Shown here: piece after piece, positions 1-7,393 of the stretch | How positions within the stretch are numbered: position 1 is the first letter of the stretch | How the letters are laid out: each line of letters begins with the position of its first letter | NCBI GenBank assembly: GCA_050176585.1 | Contig: JBFXHX010000074.1 | Span: 1-12,573 of the forward strand | Direction: 5' to 3' | Length of the DNA stretch: 12,573 bases | Source: CAYYWP01 sp050176585 | GTDB lineage: Bacteria > Desulfobacterota > Binatia > HRBIN30 > CADEER01 | Made by a program: the position numbers and the translations under genes | The notes under the pieces: model-generated | What the model was told of the DNA's origin: nothing | What the model saw: the letters and a program-made list of their open reading frames with translations, nothing else | Database searches by the model: none

Positions 1-2951
1 AATCCCTCGCGCGTTCCCTCGCCGGCTTTCTGCACCGCGAAGGGAAGCGCCTGTGGGGCGACCGAGCGATCCACCGGCGCCGCGGGTAGCTCGAGAATCT
101 CCATCTTGTGATTCAGCCGGCTGACGCCGACGACGTAGCCGGTCGGCACCACGGCTAAGGACACCAGCGCCTGCGTGAACCGCCCCCACGCCAGCGGGTT
201 GTTGAGCGTGAACGGCGTCGTCGTGTCGAGGACCACCGATTCGAGGAAGTAGCTGGTGCCGTCCTGTGTCGGCTCGAGGAAGAAATGGCGTCCCGTCGCC
301 GGCCCGAGGCGTTCGTAGACGATGCCGGCCGGAGAATGAAATCCGCACGACAGCGTCTTGAGCGCGCGCTCCGGGTCGTCGCCGAGAAAGACGTTCTGGA
401 ACAGATGCATGACGCCGCCGGCGTTCCCACCGCAGAAACGGCGATCGCCCTGCCCGCCGGCCGAGAAGCTGTAGCCGGCCATGCCGGTGCGCTGGTTGAT
501 GGTGATGCCGCCGAGCGTACAGAGCCGGTCGTCCTGGCCCTGGCACAGTACCGCGCTGGTCGCGGTCGGCGCGGGCCCCTGCACCCACGCGCGCTGGCCA
601 TCCTGATACTTGAGCTCGAGATCGTGCAGGTAGGTGGTCGACTGGCTCAGCGGAATCAGCCGTTCCTTGATCGGCACGCTGATCGTCTCCGCCTGCGCCG
701 GGGTGTTGGGCCGCGGGCCGATCGGCCCTTCGGTGCCCATCTCGTCGACGCCGCGGCCGATGATGTAGCCCTCTTCCGTGGTGAGAATGACGTCGACCGT
801 CACGTGGCCGCCCGACGGCACCGCCGCAAAGACGACGGGAATCGGATCGACCTGGCCGGGCATGACGTCGCCGGTCTGCTCGTGCGCCACCGTCGACGCT
901 TCGTCATAGATCAGCGTCACCGAGTAGCGGCGCGCGCGGGCGGGAAAGCGGAAGTTGGACGGGTCGGGCAGGATCCGCACCGTGGTGGTCATCTGGAACG
1001 TCAGCTGATTGGTGAACAGCGCCGGGCTCGCCAGGACCTCGACGGCGGTCTGGGTCAGCTCCGCCACGGTAGCGAGGTTGCCCAAGATCTGCCCGCCCAA
1101 GAGCAACGTGCCCACGGCGTTCTCGGCGAGGTTGCTGAGCGCGTACTCGGACGCCTCGCTCGCGATGGCTGCGAGGATCGGGAACACGACGTGTTTCGCC
1201 AGGTTCGCGGCAAGATTGAGTAGGCTGCGGAAGAACTCCGTGAGGCTGCCCGACTCGGCGGCGCCGAAGATGCCGCGTGCCAGCGCTGGCGTCGACGTCT
1301 GCAGCACGGTGGTGACCCAGAGACGGATGATAGTGCCGATGGTGGTCACCCCCCTCGGGGTTCCAACGAAGGTGCCGGTCAAGATCTTCGCGTTGGCCGG
1401 AATGCCGGCGGCCAGCACGACGGCTGGGATCGCCAGGTTGAACACGATGGTGAAAATCGAGCCCATCAATGCTTCGGGACAGAAGGGATCGCCGCCGAGC
1501 CCGAGGCTGCCGAACAGCAGCTTGGCCTGCGAGGCGTTGGCCGGCATCTCGAACGTGTAGGTCTGGACGCCGAAGGGCGCCGGAATCCCCATGATGGTGT
1601 TGGCGGTCACCACCATACCGAGGAGCTTCGACCGCTCGGTGTCGGCGGCGGTCTTGTTCTCGATCGGCAGCGGCCCTCCCTGGTTGGCGAACTGGACGTG
1701 CAACGCGTGCGTGCGCAGGTGCCAGTTGCGCACCTGCAGCTCCACCGTGCGCTTCACCTCATCGGCCACGCGCAGCGAGACGAAGTCGAGGCCATGGGCG
1801 CTGGTGCCAGTGGGAAAGTCGCCTACCAGCTTGAAGCTGCCGGCCTGTCCGGCGCCGCCGGCCTCGGCCGCGAAGGAGTACGCCGTCGTCGTTCGGCCCT
1901 GCAGATCGTGCCAGTTGTAGCCCTCGAAGCGACGATCGTCGAAGATGGCGCGCAACACCGCGCGAATCGTCTGCTGCGCCGCCTGCACCGTCGCATCGCT
2001 GACGTCGATTCGATAGGTCGGCTCGCCCATGCTGTTGACCATCGGCTCGCCGGTATCCGGATCGATCAGCGCCACCAGCGCCGCCCAGGCCGGCACTTGC
2101 ATGCCGTTGAAGGTGGTGAAGCCCGACGAGGTCGCGGGCCAGTGCCGCGCGATGCGGTCCGCCAGCGTGCCCAAGAACGGCACGCAGGTGCGGGGATCGG
2201 CGCCCGGCGGGCACGGCAGCGTCTCGATCAGCTTGCGAATCTCCGGCCCCTGTTCGAGGTCTAGGTTCATGATCTCGGGATGGTGGAAGACCAGCGCCGA
2301 GGCAGTGTCCCACGGGGTCTGGAACTCATCCAGCGCCGGCTCCAGTTCCTCGATATCCATCGCGTCGACGATCTGCTGGAGCCCGTAGGCGTGCACCTTC
2401 GCCGAGTACACGCGCCGCTGGCCGCTGGCGCGCCGGTACGCCGCCAAGGTGCGCTGCACGGCCTCGGGCACATGCAGTTGCAGACCGAGCAAGGTGACGT
2501 CGCCGGTGCGGTGATCGTCGCCCATGATCCAGAAGCTCTGCAGGGCGTCGGCGGGCAGATCGACCTCGGTAGCGAAATGGGTGAGGCGCGAATCCTCCAC
2601 CCCGCGTAGCAGCGGATCCTCGTCGCGGAAGTGGGCGCGCGACTCGGCGGTGTGCGGCTCGAGCATCAAGCCGTCGTCGCTGCTGCGCAGGATGCACAGC
2701 CGCGGGTCGTCGACCTCGGCGAACGACAGATCGAAGTGCAGCGTGCGGTCCTCGCGCGGCCCTTCCGGCAGCGGCGTCGGCGTCTGCGTCGCCTGCGGCG
2801 TGACGGTCGGCGTCGCGGCGCGCGGATGGTCGTCGTCCGAACCGCAGCCGGCGAGGAGCCCCGGCACCCCGAGCGCCAAGCCTGTAATCGCGCTATTGGT
2901 CAGAAATTCGCGGCGTGACCAGTTTGGACGCCGCGGGCGCCGTCGTGACAT
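1..2951 (-). CDS. Large Tat-exported lipoprotein, family not recognised (partial, open at the left edge)
   Basis: One uninterrupted frame runs from an ATG at 2949-2951 to the window edge, giving 983 codons with no stop, so the C-terminus is missing. An AGGGGG motif five bases before the ATG supports this start. Residues 12-17 read SRREFL, a twin-arginine (Tat) signal. It is followed by a hydrophobic stretch and a lipobox LAGC with the lipidated Cys at about residue 36, then an Asp-rich patch and a short Pro/Thr linker to about residue 60. The predicted product is therefore folded before export and anchored in the envelope. About residues 60-490 look globular and mixed. About residues 496-655 are unusually hydrophobic and helix-like for an exported protein (for example AIPAVVLAAGIPA). 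About residues 700-983 look beta-rich and contain scattered Cys. I recognise no catalytic motif. The Tat-lipoprotein call is strong; the function is unknown. Confidence 0.88.
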   Translation of the reverse strand, partial: MSRRRPRRPNWSRREFLTNSAITGLALGVPGLLAGCGSDDDHPRAATPTVTPQATQTPTPLPEGPREDRTLHFDLSFAEVDDPRLCILRSSDDGLMLEPHTAESRAHFRDEDPLLRGVEDSRLTHFATEVDLPADALQSFWIMGDDHRTGDVTLLGLQLHVPEAVQRTLAAYRRASGQRRVYSAKVHAYGLQQIVDAMDIEELEPALDEFQTPWDTASALVFHHPEIMNLDLEQGPEIRKLIETLPCPPGADPRTCVPFLGTLADRIARHWPATSSGFTTFNGMQVPAWAALVALIDPDTGEPMVNSMGEPTYRIDVSDATVQAAQQTIRAVLRAIFDDRRFEGYNWHDLQGRTTTAYSFAAEAGGAGQAGSFKLVGDFPTGTSAHGLDFVSLRVADEVKRTVELQVRNWHLRTHALHVQFANQGGPLPIENKTAADTERSKLLGMVVTANTIMGIPAPFGVQTYTFEMPANASQAKLLFGSLGLGGDPFCPEALMGSIFTIVFNLAIPAVVLAAGIPANAKILTGTFVGTPRGVTTIGTIIRLWVTTVLQTSTPALARGIFGAAESGSLTEFFRSLLNLAANLAKHVVFPILAAIASEASEYALSNLAENAVGTLLLGGQILGNLATVAELTQTAVEVLASPALFTNQLTFQMTTTVRILPDPSNFRFPARARRYSVTLIYDEASTVAHEQTGDVMPGQVDPIPVVFAAVPSGGHVTVDVILTTEEGYIIGRGVDEMGTEGPIGPRPNTPAQAETISVPIKERLIPLSQSTTYLHDLELKYQDGQRAWVQGPAPTATSAVLCQGQDDRLCTLGGITINQRTGMAGYSFSAGGQGDRRFCGGNAGGVMHLFQNVFLGDDPERALKTLSCGFHSPAGIVYERLGPATGRHFFLEPTQDGTSYFLESVVLDTTTPFTLNNPLAWGRFTQALVSLAVVPTGYVVGVSRLNHKMEILELPAAPVDRSVAPQALPFAVQKAGEGTREG

Positions 2952-3020
2952 CGTGTCCCCCTGTTCTGCTGCCCCGATCGTTGACTAGCGCGGATGTCGA
3001 TCGGCCTTCCGCGAATTTCT
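2902..3020. repeat. 12-bp inverted repeat bracketing the lipoprotein gene start
   Basis: AGAAATTCGCGG at 2902-2913 is the exact reverse complement of CCGCGAATTTCT at 3009-3020. In the minus-strand transcript the first arm lies in the 5' leader. The second arm lies in the codons for the Tat motif (Arg-Arg-Glu-Phe-Leu), so the ribosome binding site and ATG sit in a loop of about 95 bases. It could form a long-range leader structure or be chance. Confidence 0.4.
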
Positions 3021-3084
3021 CATCGGCCGTCCGGCGATTGCAAGCGCGGATTGACCAGCGCTCCCGCGCGCGGCCCCGGCTACG

Positions 3085-4236
3085 TTACGTATTCGTACAC
3101 CCCCGCAGCGCGGCGTCGACCGCGCCGATGAGCTCGTGGATCTGCAGCGCGCCATCGCCGTTTTGGTCGTTGGCGAGACATTCGGTGGCCGGGCGCTGAC
3201 CGAGCGCGATCAGCACGGCGCGCGTCAGCTCGTCGATCCCCACCACGTCGTTGCCGTCGCAGTCGCCGTGGCACCTCGCGTAGGTGACCGCAGCCGGCAT
3301 TCGCAGCCGCGTCGGCGGCATGCCCATCTGGCAGCCGATGACCGTGTCGATGAGGACGTCGAATGTGCCGCCGGCTCGACGGTGCAGCGCCGGCAGCCGT
3401 GCGATGTGAATCGCCGCCTTGGTGTCTTGTGGGAAGACCCCGAGTAAGCACGCATTCTCGCAGTCGTCCGGATCGAGGTCGAGGCGGACGACCGGAAACA
3501 GCCCGCTCTCAGTGCAAAAGCGATTTGCGGCGTCTTGCAGGTCGAGCGAATGGCGCCGTCGCTGGAACGGATACACGAATGTGAGACCGTTGTGCGGAAC
3601 GGTATGCAGATTGGTGAGTGTGAATTCCGCGTCGAGCAGCCAGGTGAATGGCGGCCCGGTCGGCGTCGGGCTCGCACTCGGGGTCGGGCTCGGCGGCCGC
3701 GTGACGGTTGGCGACACGGTCGCCGTCGGGATCGGCGTCGGCGACAACGTATGCGTCAACGTCGCGCTGGCGGTGTCTGTCGGCGTGCTCGATCGCGTGG
3801 CGGTGGGCGTTTGTGAAGAGGTCGGCGTCTGCGTCGCAATGGGCGTCAGCGTGATGGTCGCCGTCGGCGGCGGCAGCACGCAGCTCGATCCGTCACACAA
3901 TGACCCGGCGAAGAAAATGCTTCCGCCCGTGCAGCTCGCTTGCGGAGCCTGGCTGCAGCCAGCGTTGGGGGCGTCGCAGCAGTCGCCATAGCACTGCGCC
4001 AGGTTGGCGCACTCGGTGCCGGAGGTAAACTGATGGCCGGTGCACCCGAGGCCCTGGCAGGTGGTTTCGCACTGCCCGGTGTCGAGTGCGTCGCGGCAGG
4101 CGAACAGGGCCGACCCCGTGCACGCGGTGCACACGCAGCAGCCGGCCTGAGCGAACGCGCCGCGCGGCCAGCCGCCGGCGGCGATGCCGAGCGATACGGT
4201 GAGCATCAGGAGTAGCGCGCGTCCCCGACCCAACAT
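3085..4236 (-). CDS. Secreted Cys-rich protein with Pro/Thr linker and C-terminal dockerin-like EF-hand pair
   Basis: This is a complete 383-residue protein. A GGAGGGAAGGG stretch sits directly before the ATG at 4234-4236. Residues 1-30 form a Sec-type signal peptide with a hydrophobic core and an AFAQ cleavage region. Residues 31-120 hold 16 cysteines, including paired CC motifs, which suggests a disulfide-stabilised extracytoplasmic domain. Residues 122-196 are a low-complexity Pro/Thr/Ser linker. Residues 197-320 are an unrecognised domain. The end carries two EF-hand-like loops: Asp325/Asp327/Asn329/Glu336 and Asp357/Asn359/Asp361/Glu368. Each is followed by a short helix of the ELxxAVxxAL type, closing with GC. 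Such pairs resemble type I dockerin repeats, which bind calcium and can dock to cohesins; no cohesin is visible here. It lies 133 bases upstream of the large lipoprotein gene on the same strand. Binding partner and function are unknown. Confidence 0.87.
   Translation of the reverse strand: MLGRGRALLLMLTVSLGIAAGGWPRGAFAQAGCCVCTACTGSALFACRDALDTGQCETTCQGLGCTGHQFTSGTECANLAQCYGDCCDAPNAGCSQAPQASCTGGSIFFAGSLCDGSSCVLPPPTATITLTPIATQTPTSSQTPTATRSSTPTDTASATLTHTLSPTPIPTATVSPTVTRPPSPTPSASPTPTGPPFTWLLDAEFTLTNLHTVPHNGLTFVYPFQRRRHSLDLQDAANRFCTESGLFPVVRLDLDPDDCENACLLGVFPQDTKAAIHIARLPALHRRAGGTFDVLIDTVIGCQMGMPPTRLRMPAAVTYARCHGDCDGNDVVGIDELTRAVLIALGQRPATECLANDQNGDGALQIHELIGAVDAALRGCTNT
3649..3873 (-). repeat. 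Low-complexity Pro/Thr/Ser linker-coding repeat
   Basis: This tract inside the secreted protein gene is built from degenerate units of the type GTCGGCGTC on the plus strand, which encode Pro-Thr-rich units on the minus strand (residues 122-196). Such tracts form extended, often glycosylated linkers between extracellular modules and are prone to length change. Confidence 0.75.
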
Positions 4237-4423
4237 TCCCTTCCCTCCTCCGTGCTTTCACTTTCGCGGGCGCCGTCGTTGTGAAGCAAACGCGGGCAAC
4301 GGCGCCCGACACATCCCAGCCAGCGTCGATCCGTCCGGACGTTCCCACTCCGCCGGTCATGGGTGTCCTCCCCTGGTCGCTGCGCGCCAACTATCATGCC
4401 CTGGGCGCTGCGCTATCAAATGA

Positions 4424-4796
4424 AACCTCGCGGTACGACGCCAAATCACGCACTTTTGCGGGCGCGAGATCGCGACGGCGGTGGGTTTCTGGCGCTGTTC
4501 GATGGCCCGGCGCGCGGGGTACGCTGCGGACTCGCCATTCGTGATGCCGTGCGTCCGCTCGGCCTTGAGGTGCGGGCGGGACTGCACACGGGCGAGTGCG
4601 TGCGCATGGAGAGGACGTGGGCGGGATCGCCGTCCATATCGCGGCGCGCGTTGCCTCTGAAGCCGGTGCCGGCCAGGTGCTGACGTCCAGCACCGTCAAG
4701 GATCTCGTGGTCGGCTCGGGGCTGTGCTTCCGCGAGCGCGGTAGTCGCGTCCTCAAGGGGGTCGAGGGCCAGTGGCACTTGTTCGCGGCCACGTGA
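4424..4796 (+). pseudogene. Decayed class III adenylate/guanylate cyclase catalytic domain
   Basis: Three reading frames must be joined to recover a familiar cyclase domain. Frame one (about 4424-4480) gives VRRQITHFCGREIATA, matching the usual segment just before the GDGF motif. Frame two (about 4483-4605) gives GFLALFDGPARG and RAGLHTGEC. Frame three (about 4605-4796) gives GEDVGGIAVHIAARVA, then VLTSSTVKDLV and a C-terminus HLFAAT before TGA. At the first junction the GDG sequence, which carries the second metal-binding Asp, is reduced to a single Gly codon by an apparent 4-base loss. The second junction fits loss of one base. The N-terminus, with the first metal-binding Asp, is absent. 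The product would be inactive. The family is clear from the spacing of these motifs; the original full architecture cannot be told. Confidence 0.85.
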
Positions 4797-4919
4797 AGCT
4801 GGGGCGAACCGGCGGGCCCGACGCCGCTTCTCAGGCCGGGGGGTCGCCAAACGGCTGGCGCACCTCGGTCGGCGGATACCCGAACCGCCAGTTGCACCGG
4901 TCCAGCACAAGCGAACAAG

Positions 4920-4957
4920 CACGAGCGCCCCGGAACGGTTCCGGGTTCTTCGTGTTT
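4920..4957 (+). terminator. Hairpin after the cyclase remnant, possible Rho-independent terminator
   Basis: A 7-bp GC-rich stem CCCGGAA / TTCCGGG (4929-4935 with 4939-4945, 3-base loop) is flanked by a second set of pairing bases, CACGA / TCGTG (4920-4924 with 4950-4954). Three T residues follow, and the trailing T-tract is weak. It lies about 125 bases downstream of the cyclase stop and could be its old terminator. Confidence 0.4.
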
Positions 4958-5064
4958 CTCCAGGCTTTCTCGGGAGGATCTGGGACGACGCAAACACCGC
5001 CTAAGACTTGAGAATCACGTCTTTGTCTGTGGTTTCCGCGGACTTGGAGAAACGCGCTTCTTAC

Positions 5065-5108
5065 GCTTCCCAAGCTGGACGTCGCCGGTTCGACCCCGGT
5101 CGCCCGCT
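5065..5108 (+). tRNA. 3' half of a tRNA-Gly(CCC) gene, probable integrase attachment-site remnant
   Basis: The segment folds as the 3' part of a tRNA. It has an anticodon loop TTCCCAA (anticodon CCC), the 3' anticodon stem GCTGG, a 5-base variable region, T-stem GCCGG / CCGGT around loop TTCGACC, an acceptor 3' strand CGCCCGC, and discriminator T, as expected for bacterial tRNA-Gly. Upstream of 5065 the match ends: the 5' anticodon strand TACGC pairs at only two positions plus one wobble. No D-arm and no GCGGGCG acceptor strand are present in the preceding DNA. CCA is not encoded. A half-gene that breaks in the anticodon arm is what tyrosine-integrase elements leave at one border, and a broken integrase lies 65 bases away. 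Confidence 0.72.
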
Positions 5109-5114
5109 CTCTCC

Positions 5115-5141
5115 GAAAGCCCTTGTGCCCCAAGGGCTTTC
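5115..5141 (+). terminator. Perfect 10-bp hairpin just after the tRNA fragment
   Basis: GAAAGCCCTT (5115-5124) and AAGGGCTTTC (5132-5141) form a perfect 10-bp stem with a 7-base loop, starting six bases after the tRNA 3' end. The trailing sequence TCATTCTC is only modestly T-rich. It is best read as the old tRNA terminator, carried along with the tRNA 3' half. Confidence 0.6.
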
Positions 5142-5172
5142 TCATTCTCAGGGGTCGCCGGTTCTGGACGGG

Positions 5173-5795
5173 TCAGGGGAAGGTTCCCGGTGGGTTCCCG
5201 CTTTCGCTTTCTTCTCGCTCGCGGCTTAGCTCATCCAGTTCGTCCGCCACGGCCGTGATTCCGCCGTAGCGCGTCCCGATCATCTCGAGACTCGTGCCGG
5301 TCTGCCGGGCGACGAAGCGCGCCGAGGTGCCGAGCGAGAGGAGGTACGTGATGTAGGTATGCCGCGCGTTGTAGAAGGGGCGCAACCGAATCTCGAGCTC
5401 CTCGAGCGTGGTCCCCATGCGCGGGCGTCGAAGTTCACCTGGCCGATCGGCGCTCCGTTCGGCGTGGTGAACACGTACCCCTCACGCCGGCCGTGGATTT
5501 GCCGGTGGTCGGTGAGCACCTCCAAAGGATTCCCGTGGCTCACGACGTCTCGTGTGCTCTTCCCCGTCTTCGGCCGCCCATCGCGGCCGAGCACCCGACG
5601 GCCCGGGTACGGATGCGCCGGTTCAGGAGATCGAGATGGCTCCAGCGCCGCTGCTTCCGCGGGACGCGCGCCGGTCCAGAACGATAGAAGACGCACGCCT
5701 GATACTCCGGTCTGGATGTCCGGAAACCCTCGGTGATCGCGTCACGTTCCTCTTTGTGTAGGGGGCGATCTCGTTCACATTCCCACCCCGGTCCA
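5173..5795 (-). pseudogene. Frameshifted tyrosine recombinase (integrase)
   Basis: The catalytic half of a tyrosine integrase is recognisable only by switching frames at least three times. Pieces in order are: EERDAITEGFRTSRPEY (about 5700-5755); FWTGARPAEAAALE with the box I Arg (5640-5690); WSHLDLLNRRIR (about 5609-5644); GRDGRPKTGKSTRD with the conserved Lys; then GYVFTTPNGAPIGQVNFDAR; and finally RPFYNARHTYITYLLSLG with the box II Arg, and TSLEMIGTRYGG with the likely nucleophilic Tyr, ending at 5173. The LE/WS junction fits a 5-base slippage loss between TGGAG repeats. The N-terminal arm-binding and most of the core-binding region are missing. The gene points toward the tRNA-Gly fragment, the usual arrangement for an element integrated at a tRNA 3' end. 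It should encode no active protein. Confidence 0.85.
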
Positions 5796-6126
5796 GCGAT
5801 GGACAGACCGGCGGTCCTAAGGCTTGCCCACAACCGGCGTGCGGTACTCCGATCGCTCTGCAGGCACGGCGCTAACTCACCGCGTATCCCTCTTCCAGCC
5901 AACTCACCGCCGCGCGTTGTGCCGCAGAACTGCCCTGAGACCCAGCTCGTCGGGTTCTTTACGAACCGCCCCAGATCTCGCGCTGCCTGCTGCCCTAGCC
6001 TAAACGCCCTTCAGTACCGACGCGGGCCAGAGCTCGACCGACTACATCCAGCGCTTGCCGTTGCTACGCTCACCCCCCGCCTTCACATCGTGCGTGATCA
6101 GCTCACCCGTTTCGCCCATGCAACGC
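5796..6126. other. Gene-free stretch between integrase remnant and cupin gene
   Basis: I see no supportable coding region or RNA here on either strand. The right part may contain eroded 5' integrase sequence beyond recognition. No clear repeat or attachment-site copy is visible. Confidence 0.4.
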
Positions 6127-6516
6127 TCACTCGACTGGTATGAGCGCCGGAGCGCCCTTGTCCTTGATCATGAACACCGCGAACTTAGCCGGTTTGGTAC
6201 TGCTCGCGTTCCGGTCGACGAGATGAACATCATTGGGGCCTTCATAGAAGGTCTGTCCTGGTGTCAGGGTTACCTCGTCTCCGCCCTTCACCTGCATCAC
6301 AACGGACCCGTCCAATACGTAGATGACCGCATGTGCATTGTGCCGGTGGACAGGGCTCGACCCGCCGGGCGCATGCTCAACGGTGATCACTTCAATTTCC
6401 CGGCCGGGGCTCTCCGGAAGATCCTTAGACATGAGCGTCGTGACTTTCGGCGCCTGAGCCATCGCCGTGCCGCTCGTGAGGCACAGCAGAACCAGCGCAA
6501 CGAGTCTAGTCGTCAT
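6127..6516 (-). CDS. Periplasmic/secreted small cupin-domain protein
   Basis: A 129-residue protein is read from the ATG at 6514-6516, preceded by GGGGAGG. A longer in-frame extension is rejected because this ATG alone gives a clean signal peptide (hydrophobic core LVALVLLCL, cleavage at AMA-Q near residue 20) and it avoids overlapping the upstream gene. The mature part is a single cupin barrel. Motif 1 reads PVHRHNAHAVIYVLDG, with metal-ligand candidates His57 and His59 but Ala where the motif usually has Glu. Motif 2 reads PGQTFYEGPNDVHLVDRN, with His98. Such single-domain cupins bind a metal and may act as small enzymes or sensors; the substrate is unknown. It lies 91 bases downstream of the SDR gene on the same strand and is probably co-transcribed. 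It is intact although surrounded by pseudogenes. Confidence 0.86.
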   Translation of the reverse strand: MTTRLVALVLLCLTSGTAMAQAPKVTTLMSKDLPESPGREIEVITVEHAPGGSSPVHRHNAHAVIYVLDGSVVMQVKGGDEVTLTPGQTFYEGPNDVHLVDRNASSTKPAKFAVFMIKDKGAPALIPVE

Positions 6517-6607
6517 AGTCGCCCGCCTCCCCTTCTGTAGTCGCCCGAGACCCAGGTGCAACGCCCCGCTCGGGCGTGAAATCCGTGCACCTACCTCGGA
6601 TGTGCGA

Positions 6608-7363
6608 TTAGGCTCTCGCGTGCGCGCGGCGGAGCCATTCTTCGAGCCCGATGCGGCCGCGGGGCGCTTCGCCCAACGGCACGAGCGAGTGCTCCTCGAC
6701 CAGGCCGCCCCAGTACCGAGCCGTGGGGTCACACTCGACCTCACGCGGGTCGCCGACCCCCTTCAGATAGCGGGCGACGATTTCATTGAACGGCGCGCGC
6801 TCCGGGCCGGCGATCTCGACGATGCCGTTGCGCGGCGCCGCGAGCGCCACGTCGGCAACCATGGCAGCCACGTCGTCCGCCGCGATCGGCTGAAACAGGC
6901 CAGGCGAAAGCCTGACCACGCTTCCCTCCGCAGCTGAATCGGCGATGGCGCGAAGGAATTCCAGGAACTGGGTCGCGCGGATGATGGTGTACGGAATACC
7001 GGAGTCGGCGATCAGTTGCTCTTGCGCGACCTTGGCGCGGAAATAGCCATTGTCGGCGGTCCGGTCGATTCCGACGATAGAGAGCGCGACATGGTGGCGG
7101 ACGCCGGCTGCGGCTTCCGCCGCGAGAAGGTTGCGGCCGGAGGTCCGGAAGAATTCCAGCACCGCATCGTTCTCAAATGAGGGCGAGTTGGTGAGGTCGA
7201 TCGCCACCTGCGCCCCCCCGACGGCCTCTTTGAGGCCTTCGCCGGTAATCGTGTTGACACCGGTATTGGGCGATGCCGCAAGCGCCTCGTGGCCGCGCTG
7301 GCGCAGAATGGGGATGGTCTTCGAGCCGATCAAGCCGGTGCCGCCGATGACGACGATCTTCAT
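6608..7363 (-). CDS. NAD(P)-binding atypical SDR / NmrA-like oxidoreductase
   Basis: A complete 251-residue protein starts at 7361-7363, with AAGGAG six bases upstream. The N-terminus MKIVVIGGTGLIG is a Rossmann-fold dinucleotide-binding loop of the extended/atypical SDR type. Further family features are SIVGIDRTADNGYFRAKVAQE, where a Tyr-x-x-x-Lys-like arrangement (YFRAK) is visible, and YTIIRATQFLEF and FQPIAADDVA, which are typical of NAD(P)H-binding NmrA-like proteins. The length is normal for the family and there is no transmembrane segment, so the protein is cytoplasmic. It follows an alpha/beta hydrolase remnant by 30 bases and precedes the cupin gene, which suggests an original hydrolase-SDR-cupin operon. 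The substrate cannot be assigned; roles in redox or electrophile handling would be a guess. Confidence 0.9.
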   Translation of the reverse strand: MKIVVIGGTGLIGSKTIPILRQRGHEALAASPNTGVNTITGEGLKEAVGGAQVAIDLTNSPSFENDAVLEFFRTSGRNLLAAEAAAGVRHHVALSIVGIDRTADNGYFRAKVAQEQLIADSGIPYTIIRATQFLEFLRAIADSAAEGSVVRLSPGLFQPIAADDVAAMVADVALAAPRNGIVEIAGPERAPFNEIVARYLKGVGDPREVECDPTARYWGGLVEEHSLVPLGEAPRGRIGLEEWLRRAHARA

Positions 7364-7393
7364 TTGCGTCTCCTTGCCCTGCGCGCTGCCAGT

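Noticed and set aside
285..2918. Several plus-strand open frames rich in Arg and Ala
   Set aside because: They are antisense to the long minus-strand lipoprotein gene, have atypical composition and no recognisable motif.
3419..3991. Plus-strand open frame with Val/Gly repeats
   Set aside because: It is the antisense shadow of the Pro/Thr linker in the secreted protein gene; GC-rich repeats keep the opposite frame open.
3085..4236. CRISPR-like or tandem repeat array in the linker region
   Set aside because: The periodicity is codon-level Pro/Thr coding with no constant repeat and spacer structure.
2932..4279. 15-base exact repeat CGCGGGCGCCGTCGT at 2932-2946 and 4265-4279, near the starts of both left-hand genes
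   Set aside because: The position is suggestive of a shared regulatory site, but one copy is inside codons and the word is pure GC-rich low complexity, so chance is the simpler reading.
4831..5145. Minus-strand open frame containing ATGVEPATSSLGS
   Set aside because: The conserved-looking peptide is simply the reverse complement of the tRNA-Gly 3' half; such peptides recur in databases as spurious translations. It is not a gene.
6517..6744. N-terminal extension of the cupin frame by 76 residues
   Set aside because: It overlaps the SDR gene and is antisense-like in composition; the ATG at 6516 has a ribosome binding site and a clean signal peptide.
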